Shown: positions 12,498-27,700, counted from the first letter of the stretch. The stretch is 64,000 nucleotides of DNA from Delphinus delphis (GCF_949987515.2 NW_027192658.1:2170001-2234000); one strand, 5' to 3'. The notes: a model not told the origin generated them from the sequence alone. Translations and numbers: made by a program.

Positions 12498-15400
12498 ACC
12501 CTAGCCCGAACGCTAACCCTAACCCTTCCCCGAAGCCTGACCCTCACCCGTTCCCTAATCTTAACCCGTACGCTAACACTAACCCGCGCCCTCACACGCA
12601 CGCTCCCCCTAAAGCGTTGCCGTACCCTCACCTGGACCCTAAACCGTCCCCGTCCCCTAACCCTAACCCTAGCCCGAACCCTAACCCTAAACCTTCCCTG
12701 AAGCCTGACCCGCACACGTCCCCTAATCCTAACCCGTACGCTAACACTAACCTGCGCCCTCACACGCACGGTCCCCCTAAAGCGTTGCCGTACCCTCACC
12801 TGGACCCTAAACCGTCCCCGTCACCTAACCCTAACCCTAGCCCGAACCCTAACCCTAACCCTTCCCCGAAGCCTGACCCTCACCCGTCCCCTAATCCTAA
12901 CCCGTACGCTAACACTAACCCGTGCCCTCACACGCACGCTCCCACTAAAGCGTTGCCGTACCCTCACCTGGACCCTAAACCGTCCCCGTCCCCTAACCCT
13001 AACCCTAGCCCGAACCCTAACCCTAACCCTTCCCCGAAGCCTGACCCTCACCCGTCCCCTAATCCTAACCCGTACGCTAACACTAACCCGTGCCCTCACA
13101 CGCACGCTCCCACTAAAGCGTTGCCGTACCCTCACCTGGACCCTAAACCGTCCCCGTCCGCTAACCCTAACCCTAGCCCGAACCCTAACCCTAACCCTTC
13201 CCCGAAGCCTGACCCTCACCCGTCCCCTAATCCTAACCCGTACGCTAACACTAACCCGCGCCCTCACACGCACGCTCCCCCTAAAGCGTTGCCGTACCCT
13301 CACCTGGACCCTAAACCGTCCCCGTCCCCTAACCCTAACCCTAGCCCGAACGCTAACCCTAACCCTTCCCCGAAGCCTGACCCTCACCCGTTCCCTAATC
13401 TTAACCCGTACGCTAACACTAACCCGCGCCCTCACACGCACGCTCCCCCTAAAGCGTTGCCGTACCCTCACCTGGACCCTAAACCGTCCCCGTCCCCTAA
13501 CCCTAACCCTAGCCCGAACCCTAACCCTAAACCTTCCCTGAAGCCTGACCCGCACACGTCCCCTAATCCTAACCCGTACGCTAACACTAACCTGCGCCCT
13601 CACACGCACGGTCCCCCTAAAGCGTTGCCGTACCCTCACCTGGACCCTAAACCGTCCCCGTCACCTAACCCTAACCCTAGCCCGAACCCTAACCCTAACC
13701 CTTCCCCGAAGCCTGACCCTCACCCGTCCCCTAATCCTAACCCGTACGCTAACACTAACCCGTGCCCTCACACGCACGCTCCCACTAAAGCGTTGCCGTA
13801 CCCTCACCTGGACCCTAAACCGTCCCCGTCCCCTAACCCTAACCCTAGCCCGAACCCTAACCCTAACCCTTCCCCGAAGCCTGACCCTCACCCGTCCCCT
13901 AATCCTAACCCGTACGCTAACACTAACCTGCGCCCTCACACGCACGCTCCCCCTAAAGCGTTGCCGTACCCTCACCTGGACCCTCAACCGTCCCCGTCCC
14001 CTAACCCTAACCCTAGCCCGAACCCTAACCCTAACCCTTCCCCGAAGCCTGACCCTCACCCGTCCCCTAATCCTAACCCGTACGCTAACACTAACCCGCG
14101 CCCTCACACGTACGCGCCCCCTAAAGCGTTGCCGTACCCTCACCTGGACCCTAAACCGTCCCCGTCCCCTAACCCTAACCCTAGCCCTAACCCTAACTCT
14201 AACCCTTCCCCGAAGCGTGACCCTCACCCGTCCCCTAATCCTAACTCGTACGCTAACACTAACCCGCGCCCTCACACGTACGCGCCCCCTAAAGCGTTGC
14301 CGTACCCTCCCCTGGACCCAAAACCGTCCCCGTCCCCTAACCCTAACCCGAACACTAACCCTAACCGTTCCCCGAAGCCTGACCCTCACCCGTCCCCTAA
14401 CCCGTACGCGAACACTAACCCGCGCCCTCACACGTACGCTCCCCCTAAAGCGTTGTCATACCCTCCCCTGGACCCTAAACCGTCCCTGTCCCCTAACCCT
14501 AATCCTAACCCTATCCCTTACCTGAAGCCTTACCCTAACCCGTCCCCTAATCCTAACCCGTACGCTGACACTAACCCGTGCCCTCACACTTACGCTCACA
14601 CTATACCATTGTCGTACCCTAACCTGTACCCTAAATCGTCCCCTAACCCTAACCCTAACCCTAGTCCGAAACCTCTCCCTAACCCTTCCCCGAAGCATGA
14701 CCCTCACCCGTCCCTTAATCCTAACCCGTATGCTTACTCTAACCAGCGCCCTCACACGCACGCTCCCCCTAAAGCGTTGCCGTACGCTCACCTGGACCCT
14801 AAACCGTCCCCGTCCCCTAACCCTAACCCTAGCCCGAACGCTAACCCTAACCCTTCCCCGAAGCCTGACCCTCACCCGTTCCCTAATCTTAACCCGTACG
14901 CTAACACTAACCCGCGCCCTCACACGCACGCTCCCCCTAAAGCGTTGCCGTACCCTCACCTGGACCCTAAACCGTCCCCGTCCCCTAACCCTAACCCTAG
15001 CCCGAACCCTAACCCTAAACCTTCCCTGAAGCCTGACCCGCACACGTCCCCTAATCCTAACCCGTACGCTAACACTAACCTGCGCCCTCACACGCACGGT
15101 CCCCCTAAAGCGTTGCCGTACCCTCACCTGGACCCTAAACCGTCCCCGTCACCTAACCCTAACCCTAGCCCGAACCCTAACCCTAACCCTTCCCCGAAGC
15201 CTGACCCTCACCCGTCCCCTAATCCTAACCCGTACGCTAACACTAACCCGTGCCCTCACACGCACGCTCCCACTAAAGCGTTGCCGTACCCTCACCTGGA
15301 CCCTAAACCGTCCCCGTCCCCTAACCCTAACCCTAGCCCGAACCCTAACCCTAACCCTTCCCCGAAGCCTGACCCTCACCCGTCCCCTAATCCTAACCCG

Positions 15401-17153
15401 TACGCTAACACTAACCCGTGCCCTCACACGCACGCTCCCACTAAAGCGTTGCCGTACCCTCACCTGGACCCTAAACCGTCCCCGTCCGCTAACCCTAACC
15501 CTAGCCCGAACCCTAACCCTAACCCTTCCCCGAAGCCTGACCCTCACCCGTCCCCTAATCCTAACCCGTACGCTAACACTAACCCGCGCCCTCACACGCA
15601 CGCTCCCCCTAAAGCGTTGCCGTACCCTCACCTGGACCCTAAACCGTCCCCGTCCCCTAACCCTAACCCTAGCCCGAACGCTAACCCTAACCCTTCCCCG
15701 AAGCCTGACCCTCACCCGTTCCCTAATCTTAACCCGTACGCTAACACTAACCCGCGCCCTCACACGCACGCTCCCCCTAAAGCGTTGCCGTACCCTCACC
15801 TGGACCCTAAACCGTCCCCGTCCCCTAACCCTAACCCTAGCCCGAACCCTAACCCTAAACCTTCCCTGAAGCCTGACCCGCACACGTCCCCTAATCCTAA
15901 CCCGTACGCTAACACTAACCTGCGCCCTCACACGCACGGTCCCCCTAAAGCGTTGCCGTACCCTCACCTGGACCCTAAACCGTCCCCGTCACCTAACCCT
16001 AACCCTAGCCCGAACCCTAACCCTAACCCTTCCCCGAAGCCTGACCCTCACCCGTCCCCTAATCCTAACCCGTACGCTAACACTAACCCGTGCCCTCACA
16101 CGCACGCTCCCACTAAAGCGTTGCCGTACCCTCACCTGGACCCTAAACCGTCCCCGTCCCCTAACCCTAACCCTAGCCCGAACCCTAACCCTAACCCTTC
16201 CCCGAAGCCTGACCCTCACCCGTCCCCTAATCCTAACCCGTACGCTAACACTAACCTGCGCCCTCACACGCACGCTCCCCCTAAAGCGTTGCCGTACCCT
16301 CACCTGGACCCTCAACCGTCCCCGTCCCCTAACCCTAACCCTAGCCCGAACCCTAACCCTAACCCTTCCCCGAAGCCTGACCCTCACCCGTCCCCTAATC
16401 CTAACCCGTACGCTAACACTAACCCGCGCCCTCACACGTACGCGCCCCCTAAAGCGTTGCCGTACCCTCACCTGGACCCTAAACCGTCCCCGTCCCCTAA
16501 CCCTAACCCTAGCCCTAACCCTAACTCTAACCCTTCCCCGAAGCGTGACCCTCACCCGTCCCCTAATCCTAACTCGTACGCTAACACTAACCCGCGCCCT
16601 CACACGTACGCGCCCCCTAAAGCGTTGCCGTACCCTCCCCTGGACCCAAAACCGTCCCCGTCCCCTAACCCTAACCCGAACACTAACCCTAACCGTTCCC
16701 CGAAGCCTGACCCTCACCCGTCCCCTAACCCGTACGCGAACACTAACCCGCGCCCTCACACGTACGCTCCCCCTAAAGCGTTGTCGTACCCTCCCCTGGA
16801 CCCTAAACCGTCCCTGTCCCCTAACCCTAATCCTAACCCTATCCCTTACCTGAAGCCTTACCCTAACCCGTCCCCTAATCCTAACCCGTACGCTGACACT
16901 AACCCGTGCCCTCACACTTACGCTCACACTATACCATTGTCGTACCCTAACCTGTACCCTAAATCGTCCCCTAACCCTAACCCTAACCCTAGTCCGAAAC
17001 CTCTCCCTAACCCTTCCCCGAAGCATGACCCTCACCCGTCCCTTAATCCTAACCCGTATGCTTACTCTAACCAGCGCCCTCACACGCACGCTCCCCCTAA
17101 AGCGTTGCCGTACGCTCACCTGGACCCTAAACCGTCCCCGTCCCCTAACCCTA
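12498..17153. repeat. Two tandem copies of a 14-unit, 2,328-bp higher-order repeat
   Basis: Copy 1 runs from about 12,498 to 14,825 and copy 2 from about 14,826 to 17,153. The period is 14 units minus 24 bp. The deficit comes from a unit lacking one hexamer (CCTAACCCGAACACTAAC), a second unit lacking one hexamer (CCCCTAACCCGTACGCG) and one unit lacking two hexamers just before the TATACC marker (14,597 and 16,925). Each copy contains two of the 840-bp five-unit blocks. The copies are almost identical. One difference is GTTGTCATACC near 14,454 versus GTTGTCGTACC near 16,782. Such similarity points to a recent duplication or to gene conversion. Confidence 0.85.
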
Positions 17154-18758
17154 ACCCTAGCCCGAACCCTAACCCTAACCCTTCCCCGAAGCCTGACCCT
17201 CACCCGTCCCCTAATCCTAACCCGTACGCTAACACTAACCCGCGCCCTCACACCCACGCTCCCCCTAAAGCGTTGCCGTACCCTCACCTGGACCCTAAAC
17301 CGTCCCCATCCCCTAACCCTAACCCTAGCCCGAACCCTAACCCTAACCCTTCCCCGAAGCCAGACCTTCACCCGTCCCCTAATCCTAACCCCTACGCTAA
17401 CACTAACCCGCGCCCTCACACCCACGCTCCCCCTAAAGCGTTGCCGTACCCTCACCTGGACCCTAAACCGTCCCCGTCCCCTAACCCTAACCCTAGCCCT
17501 AACCCTAACTCTAACCCTTCCCTGAAGCGTGACCCTCACCCGTCCCCTAATCCTAACACGTACGCTAACACTAACCCGCGCCCTCACACGTACGCGCCCC
17601 CTAAAGCGTTGCCGTACCCTCCCCTGGACCCAAAACCGTCCCCGTCCCCTAACCCTAACCCTAGCCCGAACCCTAACCCTAACCCTTCCCCGAAGCCTGA
17701 CCCTCACCCGTCCCCTAACCCGTACGCGAACACTAACCCGCGCCCTCACACGTACGCTCCCCCTAAAGCGTTGTCGTACCCTCCCCTGGACCCTAAACCG
17801 TCCCTGTCCCCTAACCCTAACCCTAACCCTATCCCTTACCTGAAGCCTTACCCTAACCCGTCCCCTAATCCTAACCCGTACGCTGACACTAACCCGTGCC
17901 CTCACACTTACGCTCACACTATACCATTGTCGTACCCTAACCTGTACCCTAAATCGTCCCCTAACCCTAACCCTAACCCTAGCCCGAAACCTCTCCCTAA
18001 CCCTTCCCCGAAGCATGACCCTCACCCGTCCCCTAATCCTAACCCGTATGCTTATACTAACCCGCGCCCTCACACGCACGCTCCCCCTAAAGCGTTGCCG
18101 TACCCTCACCTGGATCCTAAACCGTCCCCGTCCCCTAACCCTAGCCCGAACCCTAACCCTAACCCTTCCCCGAAACCTGACCCTCACCCGTCCCCTAATC
18201 CTAACCCATAGGCTAACACTAACCCGCGCCCTCACACGCACGCTCCCCCTAAAGCGTTGCCGTACCCTCACCTGGACCCTAAACCGTCCCCGTTCCCTAA
18301 CCCTAACCCTAGCCCGAATCCTAACCCTAACCCTTCCCCAAAGCCAGACCCTCACCGTCCCCTAATCCTAACCCGTACGCTAACACGAACCCGTGCCCTC
18401 ACACGCACGCTCCCCCTAAAGCGTTGCCGTACCCTCACTTGGACCCTAAACAGTCCCCGTCCCTTAACCCTAACCCTAGCCCGAACCCTAACCCTAACCC
18501 TTCCCCGAAGTCTGACCCTCACCTGTCCCCTAATCCTAACCCATACGCTAACACTAACCCGCGCCCTCACACGCACGCTCCCCCTAAAGCGTTGCCATAC
18601 CCTCACCTGGACCCTAAACCGTCCCCGTCCCCTAACCTTAACCCTAGCCCGAACCCTAACCCTAACACTTCCCCGAAGCCTGACCCTCACCCATCCCCAA
18701 TCCTAACCCGTACGCTAACACTAACCCGCGCCCTCACACGCATGCTCCCCCTAAAGCG
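17154..18758. repeat. End of a family-1 block: 990-bp period plus paired one-base deletions
   Basis: A second TATACC marker at 17,915 lies 990 bp after the one at 16,925. The segment then carries the block-ending signature: a CCCATAGGCTAAC variant near 18,205, then one-base deletions in CCTCACCGTCCCC near 18,355 and CATCCCCAATCC near 18,692. The same signature closes the blocks ending near 3.9, 12.2, 24.7 and 28.7 kb. Confidence 0.8.
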
Positions 18759-21700
18759 TTGCCGTACCCTCACCTGGACCCTAAACCGTCCCCGTCCCCT
18801 AACCCTAACCCTAGCCCAAACCCTAACCCTAACCCTTCCCCGAAGCCTGACCGTCACCCGTCCCCTAATCCTAACCCGTATGCTTACACTAACCCGCGCC
18901 CTCACACGCACGCTCCCCCTAAAGCATTGCCGTACCCTCACCTGGACCCTAAACCGTCCCCGTCCCCTAACCCTAACCCTAGCCCGAACGCTAACCCTAA
19001 CCCTTCCCCGAAGCCTGACCCTCACCCGTTCCCTAATCTTAACCCGTACGCTAACACTAACCCGCGCCCTCACACGCACGCTCCCCCTAAAGCGTTGCCG
19101 TACCCTCACCTGGACCCTAAACCGTCCCCGTCCCCTAACCCTAACCCTAGCCCGAACCCTAACCCTAAACCTTCCCTGAAGCCTGACCCGCACACGTCCC
19201 CTAATCCTAACCCGTACGCTAACACTAACCTGCGCCCTCACACGCACGGTCCCCCTAAAGCGTTGCCGTACCCTCACCTGGACCCTAAACCGTCCCCGTC
19301 ACCTAACCCTAACCCTAGCCCGAACCCTAACCCTAACCCTTCCCCGAAGCCTGACCCTCACCCGTCCCCTAATCCTAACCCGTACGCTAACACTAACCCG
19401 TGCCCTCACACGCACGCTCCCACTAAAGCGTTGCCGTACCCTCACCTGGACCCTAAACCGTCCCCGTCCCCTAACCCTAACCCTAGCCCGAACCCTAACC
19501 CTAACCCTTCCCCGAAGCCTGACCCTCACCCGTCCCCTAATCCTAACCCGTACGCTAACACTAACCCGTGCCCTCACACGCACGCTCCCACTAAAGCGTT
19601 GCCGTACCCTCACCTGGACCCTAAACCGTCCCCGTCCGCTAACCCTAACCCTAGCCCGAACCCTAACCCTAACCCTTCCCCGAAGCCTGACCCTCACCCG
19701 TCCCCTAATCCTAACCCGTACGCTAACACTAACCCGCGCCCTCACACGCACGCTCCCCCTAAAGCGTTGCCGTACCCTCACCTGGACCCTAAACCGTCCC
19801 CGTCCCCTAACCCTAACCCTAGCCCGAACGCTAACCCTAACCCTTCCCCGAAGCCTGACCCTCACCCGTTCCCTAATCTTAACCCGTACGCTAACACTAA
19901 CCCGCGCCCTCACACGCACGCTCCCCCTAAAGCGTTGCCGTACCCTCACCTGGACCCTAAACCGTCCCCGTCCCCTAACCCTAACCCTAGCCCGAACCCT
20001 AACCCTAAACCTTCCCTGAAGCCTGACCCGCACACGTCCCCTAATCCTAACCCGTACGCTAACACTAACCTGCGCCCTCACACGCACGGTCCCCCTAAAG
20101 CGTTGCCGTACCCTCACCTGGACCCTAAACCGTCCCCGTCACCTAACCCTAACCCTAGCCCGAACCCTAACCCTAACCCTTCCCCGAAGCCTGACCCTCA
20201 CCCGTCCCCTAATCCTAACCCGTACGCTAACACTAACCCGTGCCCTCACACGCACGCTCCCACTAAAGCGTTGCCGTACCCTCACCTGGACCCTAAACCG
20301 TCCCCGTCCCCTAACCCTAACCCTAGCCCGAACCCTAACCCTAACCCTTCCCCGAAGCCTGACCCTCACCCGTCCCCTAATCCTAACCCGTACGCTAACA
20401 CTAACCCGTGCCCTCACACGCACGCTCCCACTAAAGCGTTGCCGTACCCTCACCTGGACCCTAAACCGTCCCCGTCACCTAACCCTAACCCTAGCCCGAA
20501 CCCTAACCCTAACCCTTCCCCGAAGCCTGACCCTCACCCGTCCCCTAATCCTAACCCGTACGCTAACACTAACCCGCGCCCTCACACGCACGCTCCCCCT
20601 AAAGCGTTGCCGTACCCTCACCTGGACCCTAAACCGTCCCCGTCCCCTAACCCTAACCCTAGCCCGAACGCTAACCCTAACCCTTCCCCGAAGCCTGACC
20701 CTCACCCGTTCCCTAATCTTAACCCGTACGCTAACACTAACCCGCGCCCTCACACGCACGCTCCCCCTAAAGCGTTGCCGTACCCTCACCTGGACCCTAA
20801 ACCGTCCCCGTCCCCTAACCCTAACCCTAGCCCGAACCCTAACCCTAAACCTTCCCTGAAGCCTGACCCGCACACGTCCCCTAATCCTAACCCGTACGCT
20901 AACACTAACCTGCGCCCTCACACGCACGGTCCCCCTAAAGCGTTGCCGTACCCTCACCTGGACCCTAAACCGTCCCCGTCACCTAACCCTAACCCTAGCC
21001 CGAACCCTAACCCTAACCCTTCCCCGAAGCCTGACCCTCACCCGTCCCCTAATCCTAACCCGTACGCTAACACTAACCCGTGCCCTCACACGCACGCTCC
21101 CACTAAAGCGTTGCCGTACCCTCACCTGGACCCTAAACCGTCCCCGTCCCCTAACCCTAACCCTAGCCCGAACCCTAACCCTAACCCTTCCCCGAAGCCT
21201 GACCCTCACCCGTCCCCTAATCCTAACCCGTACGCTAACACTAACCTGCGCCCTCACACGCACGCTCCCCCTAAAGCGTTGCCGTACCCTCACCTGGACC
21301 CTCAACCGTCCCCGTCCCCTAACCCTAACCCTAGCCCGAACCCTAACCCTAACCCTTCCCCGAAGCCTGACCCTCACCCGTCCCCTAATCCTAACCCGTA
21401 CGCTAACACTAACCCGCGCCCTCACACGTACGCGCCCCCTAAAGCGTTGCCGTACCCTCACCTGGACCCTAAACCGTCCCCGTCCCCTAACCCTAACCCT
21501 AGCCCTAACCCTAACTCTAACCCTTCCCCGAAGCGTGACCCTCACCCGTCCCCTAATCCTAACTCGTACGCTAACACTAACCCGCGCCCTCACACGTACG
21601 CGCCCCCTAAAGCGTTGCCGTACCCTCCCCTGGACCCAAAACCGTCCCCGTCCCCTAACCCTAACCCGAACACTAACCCTAACCGTTCCCCGAAGCCTGA

Positions 21701-24700
21701 CCCTCACCCGTCCCCTAACCCGTACGCGAACACTAACCCGCGCCCTCACACGTACGCTCCCCCTAAAGCGTTGTCGTACCCTCCCCTGGACCCTAAACCG
21801 TCCCTGTCCCCTAACCCTAATCCTAACCCTATCCCTTACCTGAAGCCTTACCCTAACCCGTCCCCTAATCCTAACCCGTACGCTGACACTAACCCGTGCC
21901 CTCACACTTACGCTCACACTATACCATTGTCGTACCCTAACCTGTACCCTAAATCGTCCCCTAACCCTAACCCTAACCCTAGTCCGAAACCTCTCCCTAA
22001 CCCTTCCCCGAAGCATGACCCTCACCCGTCCCTTAATCCTAACCCGTATGCTTACTCTAACCAGCGCCCTCACACGCACGCTCCCCCTAAAGCGTTGCCG
22101 TACGCTCACCTGGACCCTAAACCGTCCCCGTCCCCTAACCCTAACCCTAGCCCGAACCCTAACCCTAACCCTTCCCCGAAGCCTGACCCTCACCCGTCCC
22201 CTAATCCTAACCCGTACGCTAACACTAACCCGCGCCCTCACACCCACGCTCCCCCTAAAGCGTTGCCGTACCCTCACCTGGACCCTAAACCGTCCCCATC
22301 CCCTAACCCTAACCCTAGCCCGAACCCTAACCCTAACCCTTCCCCGAAGCCAGACCTTCACCCGTCCCCTAATCCTAACCCGTACGCTAACACTAACCCG
22401 CGCCCTCACACCCACGCTCCCCCTAAAGCGTTGCCGTACCCTCACCTGGACCCTAAACCGTCCCCGTCCCCTAACCCTAACCCTAGCCCTAACCCTAACT
22501 CTAACCCTTCCCTGAAGCGTGACCCTCACCCGTCCCCTAATCCTAACACGTACGCTAACACTAACCCGCGCCCTCACACGTACGCGCCCCCTAAAGCGTT
22601 GCCGTACCCTCCCCTGGACCCAAAACCGTCCCCGTCCCCTAACCCTAACCCTAGCCCGAACCCTAACCCTAACCCTTCCCCGAAGCCTGACCCTCACCCG
22701 TCCCCTAACCCGTACGCGAACACTAACCCGCGCCCTCACACGTACGCTCCCCCTAAAGCGTTGTCGTACCCTCCCCTGGACCCTAAACCGTCCCTGTCCC
22801 CTAACCCTAACCCTAACCCTATCCCTTACCTGAAGCCTTACCCTAACCCGTCCCCTAATCCTAACCCGTACGCTGACACTAACCCGTGCCCTCACACTTA
22901 CGCTCACACTATACCATTGTCGTACCCTAACCTGTACCCTAAATCGTCCCCTAACCCTAACCCTAACCCTAGCCCGAAACCTCTCCCTAACCCTTCCCCG
23001 AAGCATGACCCTCACCCGTCCCTTAATCCTAACCCGTATGCTTACTCTAACCAGCGCCCTCACACGCACGCTCCCCCTAAAGCGTTGCCGTACGCTCACC
23101 TGGACCCTAAACCGTCCCCGTCCCCTAACCCTAACCCTAGCCCGAACCCTAACCCTAACCCTTCCCCGAAGCCTGACCCTCACCCGTCCCCTAATCCTAA
23201 CCCGTACGCTAACACTAACCCGCGCCCTCACACCCACGCTCCCCCTAAAGCGTTGCCGTACCCTCACCTGGACCCTAAACCGTCCCCATCCCCTAACCCT
23301 AACCCTAGCCCGAACCCTAACCCTAACCCTTCCCCGAAGCCAGACCTTCACCCGTCCCCTAATCCTAACCCGTACGCTAACACTAACCCGCGCCCTCACA
23401 CCCACGCTCCCCCTAAAGCGTTGCCGTACCCTCACCTGGACCCTAAACCGTCCCCGTCCCCTAACCCTAACCCTAGCCCTAACCCTAACTCTAACCCTTC
23501 CCTGAAGCGTGACCCTCACCCGTCCCCTAATCCTAACACGTACGCTAACACTAACCCACGCCCTCACACGTACGCGCCCCCTAAAGCGTTGCCGTACCCT
23601 CCCCTGGACCCAAAACCGTCCCCGTCCCCTAACCCTAACCCTAGCCCGAACCCTAACCCTAACCCTTCCCCGAAGCCTGACCCTCACCCGTCCCCTAACC
23701 CGTACGCGAACACTAACCCGCGCCCTCACACGTACGCTCCCCCTAAAGCATTGTCGTACCCTCCCCTGGACCCTAAACCGTCCCTGTCCCCTAACCCTAA
23801 CCCTAACCCTATCCCTTACCTGAAGCCTTACCCTAACCCATCCCCTAATCCTAACCCGTACGCTGACACTAACCCGTGCCCTCACACTTACGCTCACACT
23901 ATACCATTGTCGTACCCTAACCTGTACCCTAAATCGTCCCCTAACCCTAACCCTAACCCTAGCCCGAAACCTCTCCCTAACCCTTCCCCGAAGCATGACC
24001 CTCACCCGTCCCCTAATCCTAACCCGTATGCTTATACTAACCCGCGCCCTCACACGCACGCTCCCCCTAAAGCGTTGCCGTACCCTCACCTGGATCCTAA
24101 ACCGTCCCCGTCCCCTAACCCTAGCCCGAACCCTAACCCTAACCCTTCCCCGAAACCTGACCCTCACCCGTCCCCTAATCCTAACCCATAGGCTAACACT
24201 AACCCGCGCCCTCACACGCACGCTCCCCCTAAAGCGTTGCCGTACCCTCACCTGGACCCTAAACCGTCCCCGTTCCCTAACCCTAACCCTAGCCCGAACC
24301 CTAACCCTAACCCTTCCCCAAAGCCAGACCCTCACCGTCCCCTAATCCTAACCCGTACGCTAACACGAACCCGTGCCCTCACACGCACGCTCCCCCTAAA
24401 GCGTTGCCGTACCCTCACTTGGACCCTAAACAGTCCCCGTCCCTTAACCCTAACCCTAGCCCGAACCCTAACCCTAACCCTTCCCCGAAGTCTGACCCTC
24501 ACCTGTCCCCTAATCCTAACCCATACGCTAACACTAACCCGCGCCCTCACACGCACGCTCCCCCTAAAGCGTTGCCATACCCTCACCTGGACCCTAAACC
24601 GTCCCCGTCCCCTAACCTTAACCCTAGCCCGAACCCTAACCCTAACACTTCCCCGAAGCCTGACCCTCACCCATCCCCAATCCTAACCCATACGCTAACA

Positions 24701-24738
24701 CTAACCCGCGCCCTCACACGCATGCTCCCCCTAAAGCG
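18759..24738. repeat. Family-1 macro-block with three 840-bp and three 990-bp copies
   Basis: Compared with 12,281-18,758, this macro-block has one 2,328-bp copy fewer, one extra 840-bp block and one extra 990-bp block. The arithmetic closes exactly: 5,930 - 2,328 + 840 + 990 = 5,432, which are the spans between matching landmarks. The five-unit block marker GAACGC occurs at 18,985, 19,825 and 20,665. TATACC markers occur at 21,915, 22,905 and 23,895. Copy-number change of whole higher-order repeats by unequal exchange explains all of this. Confidence 0.8.
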
Positions 24739-27700
24739 TTGCCGTACCCTCACCTGGACCCTAAACCGTCCCCGTCCCCTAACCCTAACCCTAGCCCAAA
24801 CCCTAACCCTAACCCTTCCCCGAAGCCAGACCGTCACCCGTCCCCTAATCCTAACCCGTATGCTTACACTAACCCGCGCCCTCACACGCACGCTCCCCCT
24901 AAAGCATTGCCGTACCCTCACCTGGACCCTAAACCGTCCCCGTCCCCTAACCCTAACCCTAGCCCGAACGCTAACCCTAACCCTTCCCCGAAGCCTGACC
25001 CTCACCCGTTCCCTAATCTTAACCCGTACGCTAACACTAACCCGCGCCCTCACACGCACGCTCCCCCTAAAGCGTTGCCGTACCCTCACCTGGACCCTAA
25101 ACCGTCCCCGTCCCCTAACCCTAACCCTAGCCCGAACCCTAACCCTAAACCTTCCCTGAAGCCTGACCCGCACACGTCCCCTAATCCTAACCCGTACGCT
25201 AACACTAACCTGCGCCCTCACACGCACGGTCCCCCTAAAGCGTTGCCGTACCCTCACCTGGACCCTAAACCGTCCCCGTCACCTAACCCTAACCCTAGCC
25301 CGAACCCTAACCCTAACCCTTCCCCGAAGCCTGACCCTCACCCGTCCCCTAATCCTAACCCGTACGCTAACGCTAACCCGTGCCCTCACACGCACGCTCC
25401 CACTAAAGCGTTGCCGTACCCTCACCTGGACCCTAAACCGTCCCCGTCCCCTAACCCTAACCCTAGCCCGAACCCTAACCCTAACCCTTCCCCGAAGCCT
25501 GACCCTCACCCGTCCCCTAATCCTAACCCGTACGCTAACACTAACCCGTGCCCTCACACGCACGCTCCCACTAAAGCGTTGCCGTACCCTCACCTGGACC
25601 CTAAACCGTCCCCGTCCCCTAACCCTAACCCTAGCCCGAACCCTAACCCTAACCCTTCCCCGAAGCCTGACCCTCACCCGTCCCCTAATCCTAACCCGTA
25701 CGCTAACACTAACCCGCGCCCTCACACGCACGCTCCCCCTAAAGCGTTGCCGTACCCTCACCTGGACCCTAAACCGTCCCCGTCCCCTAACCCTAACCCT
25801 AGCCCGAACGCTAACCCTAACCCTTCCCCGAAGCCTGACCCTCACCCGTTCCCTAATCTTAACCCGTACGCTAACACTAACCCGCGCCCTCACACGCACG
25901 CTCCCCCTAAAGCGTTGCCGTACCCTCACCTGGACCCTAAACCGTCCCCGTCCCCTAACCCTAACCCTAGCCCGAACCCTAACCCTAAACCTTCCCTGAA
26001 GCCTGACCCGCACACGTCCCCTAATCCTAACCCGTACGCTAACACTAACCTGCGCCCTCACACGCACGGTCCCCCTAAAGCGTTGCCGTACCCTCACCTG
26101 GACCCTAAACCGTCCCCGTCACCTAACCCTAACCCTAGCCCGAACCCTAACCCTAACCCTTCCCCGAAGCCTGACCCTCACCCGTCCCCTAATCCTAACC
26201 CGTACGCTAACACTAACCCGTGCCCTCACACGCACGCTCCCACTAAAGCGTTGCCGTACCCTCACCTGGACCCTAAACCGTCCCCGTCCCCTAACCCTAA
26301 CCCTAGCCCGAACCCTAACCCTAACCCTTCCCCGAAGCCTGACCCTCACCCGTCCCCTAATCCTAACCCGTACGCTAACACTAACCCGCGCCCTCACACG
26401 CACGCTCCCCCTAAAGCGTTGCCGTACCCTCACCTGGACCCTCAACCGTCCCCGTCCCCTAACCCTAACCCTAGCCCGAACCCTAACCCTAACACTTCCC
26501 CGAAGCCTGACCCTCACCCGTCCCCTAATCCTAACCCGTACGCTAACACTAACCCGCGCCCTCACACGTACGCGCCCCCTAAAGCGTTGCCGTACCCTCA
26601 CCTGGACCCTAAACCGTCCCCGTCCCCTAACCCTAACCCTAGCCCTAACCCTAACTCTAACCCTTCCCCGAAGCGTGACCCTCACCCGTCCCCTAATCCT
26701 AACTCGTACGCTAACACTAACCCGCGCCCTCACACGTACGCGCCCCCTAAAGCGTTGCCGTACCCTCCCCTGGACCCTAAACCGTCCCTGTCCCCTAACC
26801 CTAATCCTAACCCTATCCCTTACCTGAAGCCTTACCCTAACCCGTCCCCTAATCCTAACCCGTACGCTGACACTAACCCGTGCCCTCACACTTACGCTCA
26901 CACTATACCATTGTCGTACCCTAACCTGTACCCTAAATCGTCCCCTAACCCTAACCCTAACCCTAGTCCGAAACCTCTCCCTAACCGTTCCCCGAAGCAT
27001 GACCCTCACCCGTCCCTTAATCCTAACCCGTATGCTTACTCTAACCAGCGCCCTCACACGCACGCTCCCCCTAAAGCGTTGCCGTACGCTCACCTGGACC
27101 CTAAACCGTCCCCGTCCCCTAACCCTAACCCTAGCCCGAACCCTAACCCTAACCCTTCCCCGAAGCCTGACCCTCACCCGTCCCCTAATCCTAACCCGTA
27201 CGCTAACACTAACCCGCGCCCTCACACCCACGCTCCCCCTAAAGCGTTGCCGTACCCTCACCTGGACCCTAAACCGTCCCCATCCCCTAACCCTAACCCT
27301 AGCCCTAACCCTAACCCTAACCCTTCCCCGAAGCCAGACCTTCACCCGTCCCCTAATCCTAACCCGTACGCTAACACTAACCCGCGCCCTCACACCCACG
27401 CTCCCCCTAAAGCGTTGCCGTACCCTCACCTGGACCCTAAACCGTCCCCGTCCCCTAACCCTAACCCTAGCCCTAACCCTAACTCTAACCCTTCCCTGAA
27501 GCGTGACCCTCACCCGTCCCCTAATCCTAACACGTACGCTAACACTAACCCGCGCCCTCACACGTACGCGCCCCCTAAAGCGTTGCCGTACCCTCCCCTG
27601 GACCCAAAACCGTCCCCGTCCCCTAACCCTAACCCTAGCCCGAACCCTAACCCTAACCCTTCCCCGAAGCCTGACCCTCACCCGTCCCCTAACCCGTACG

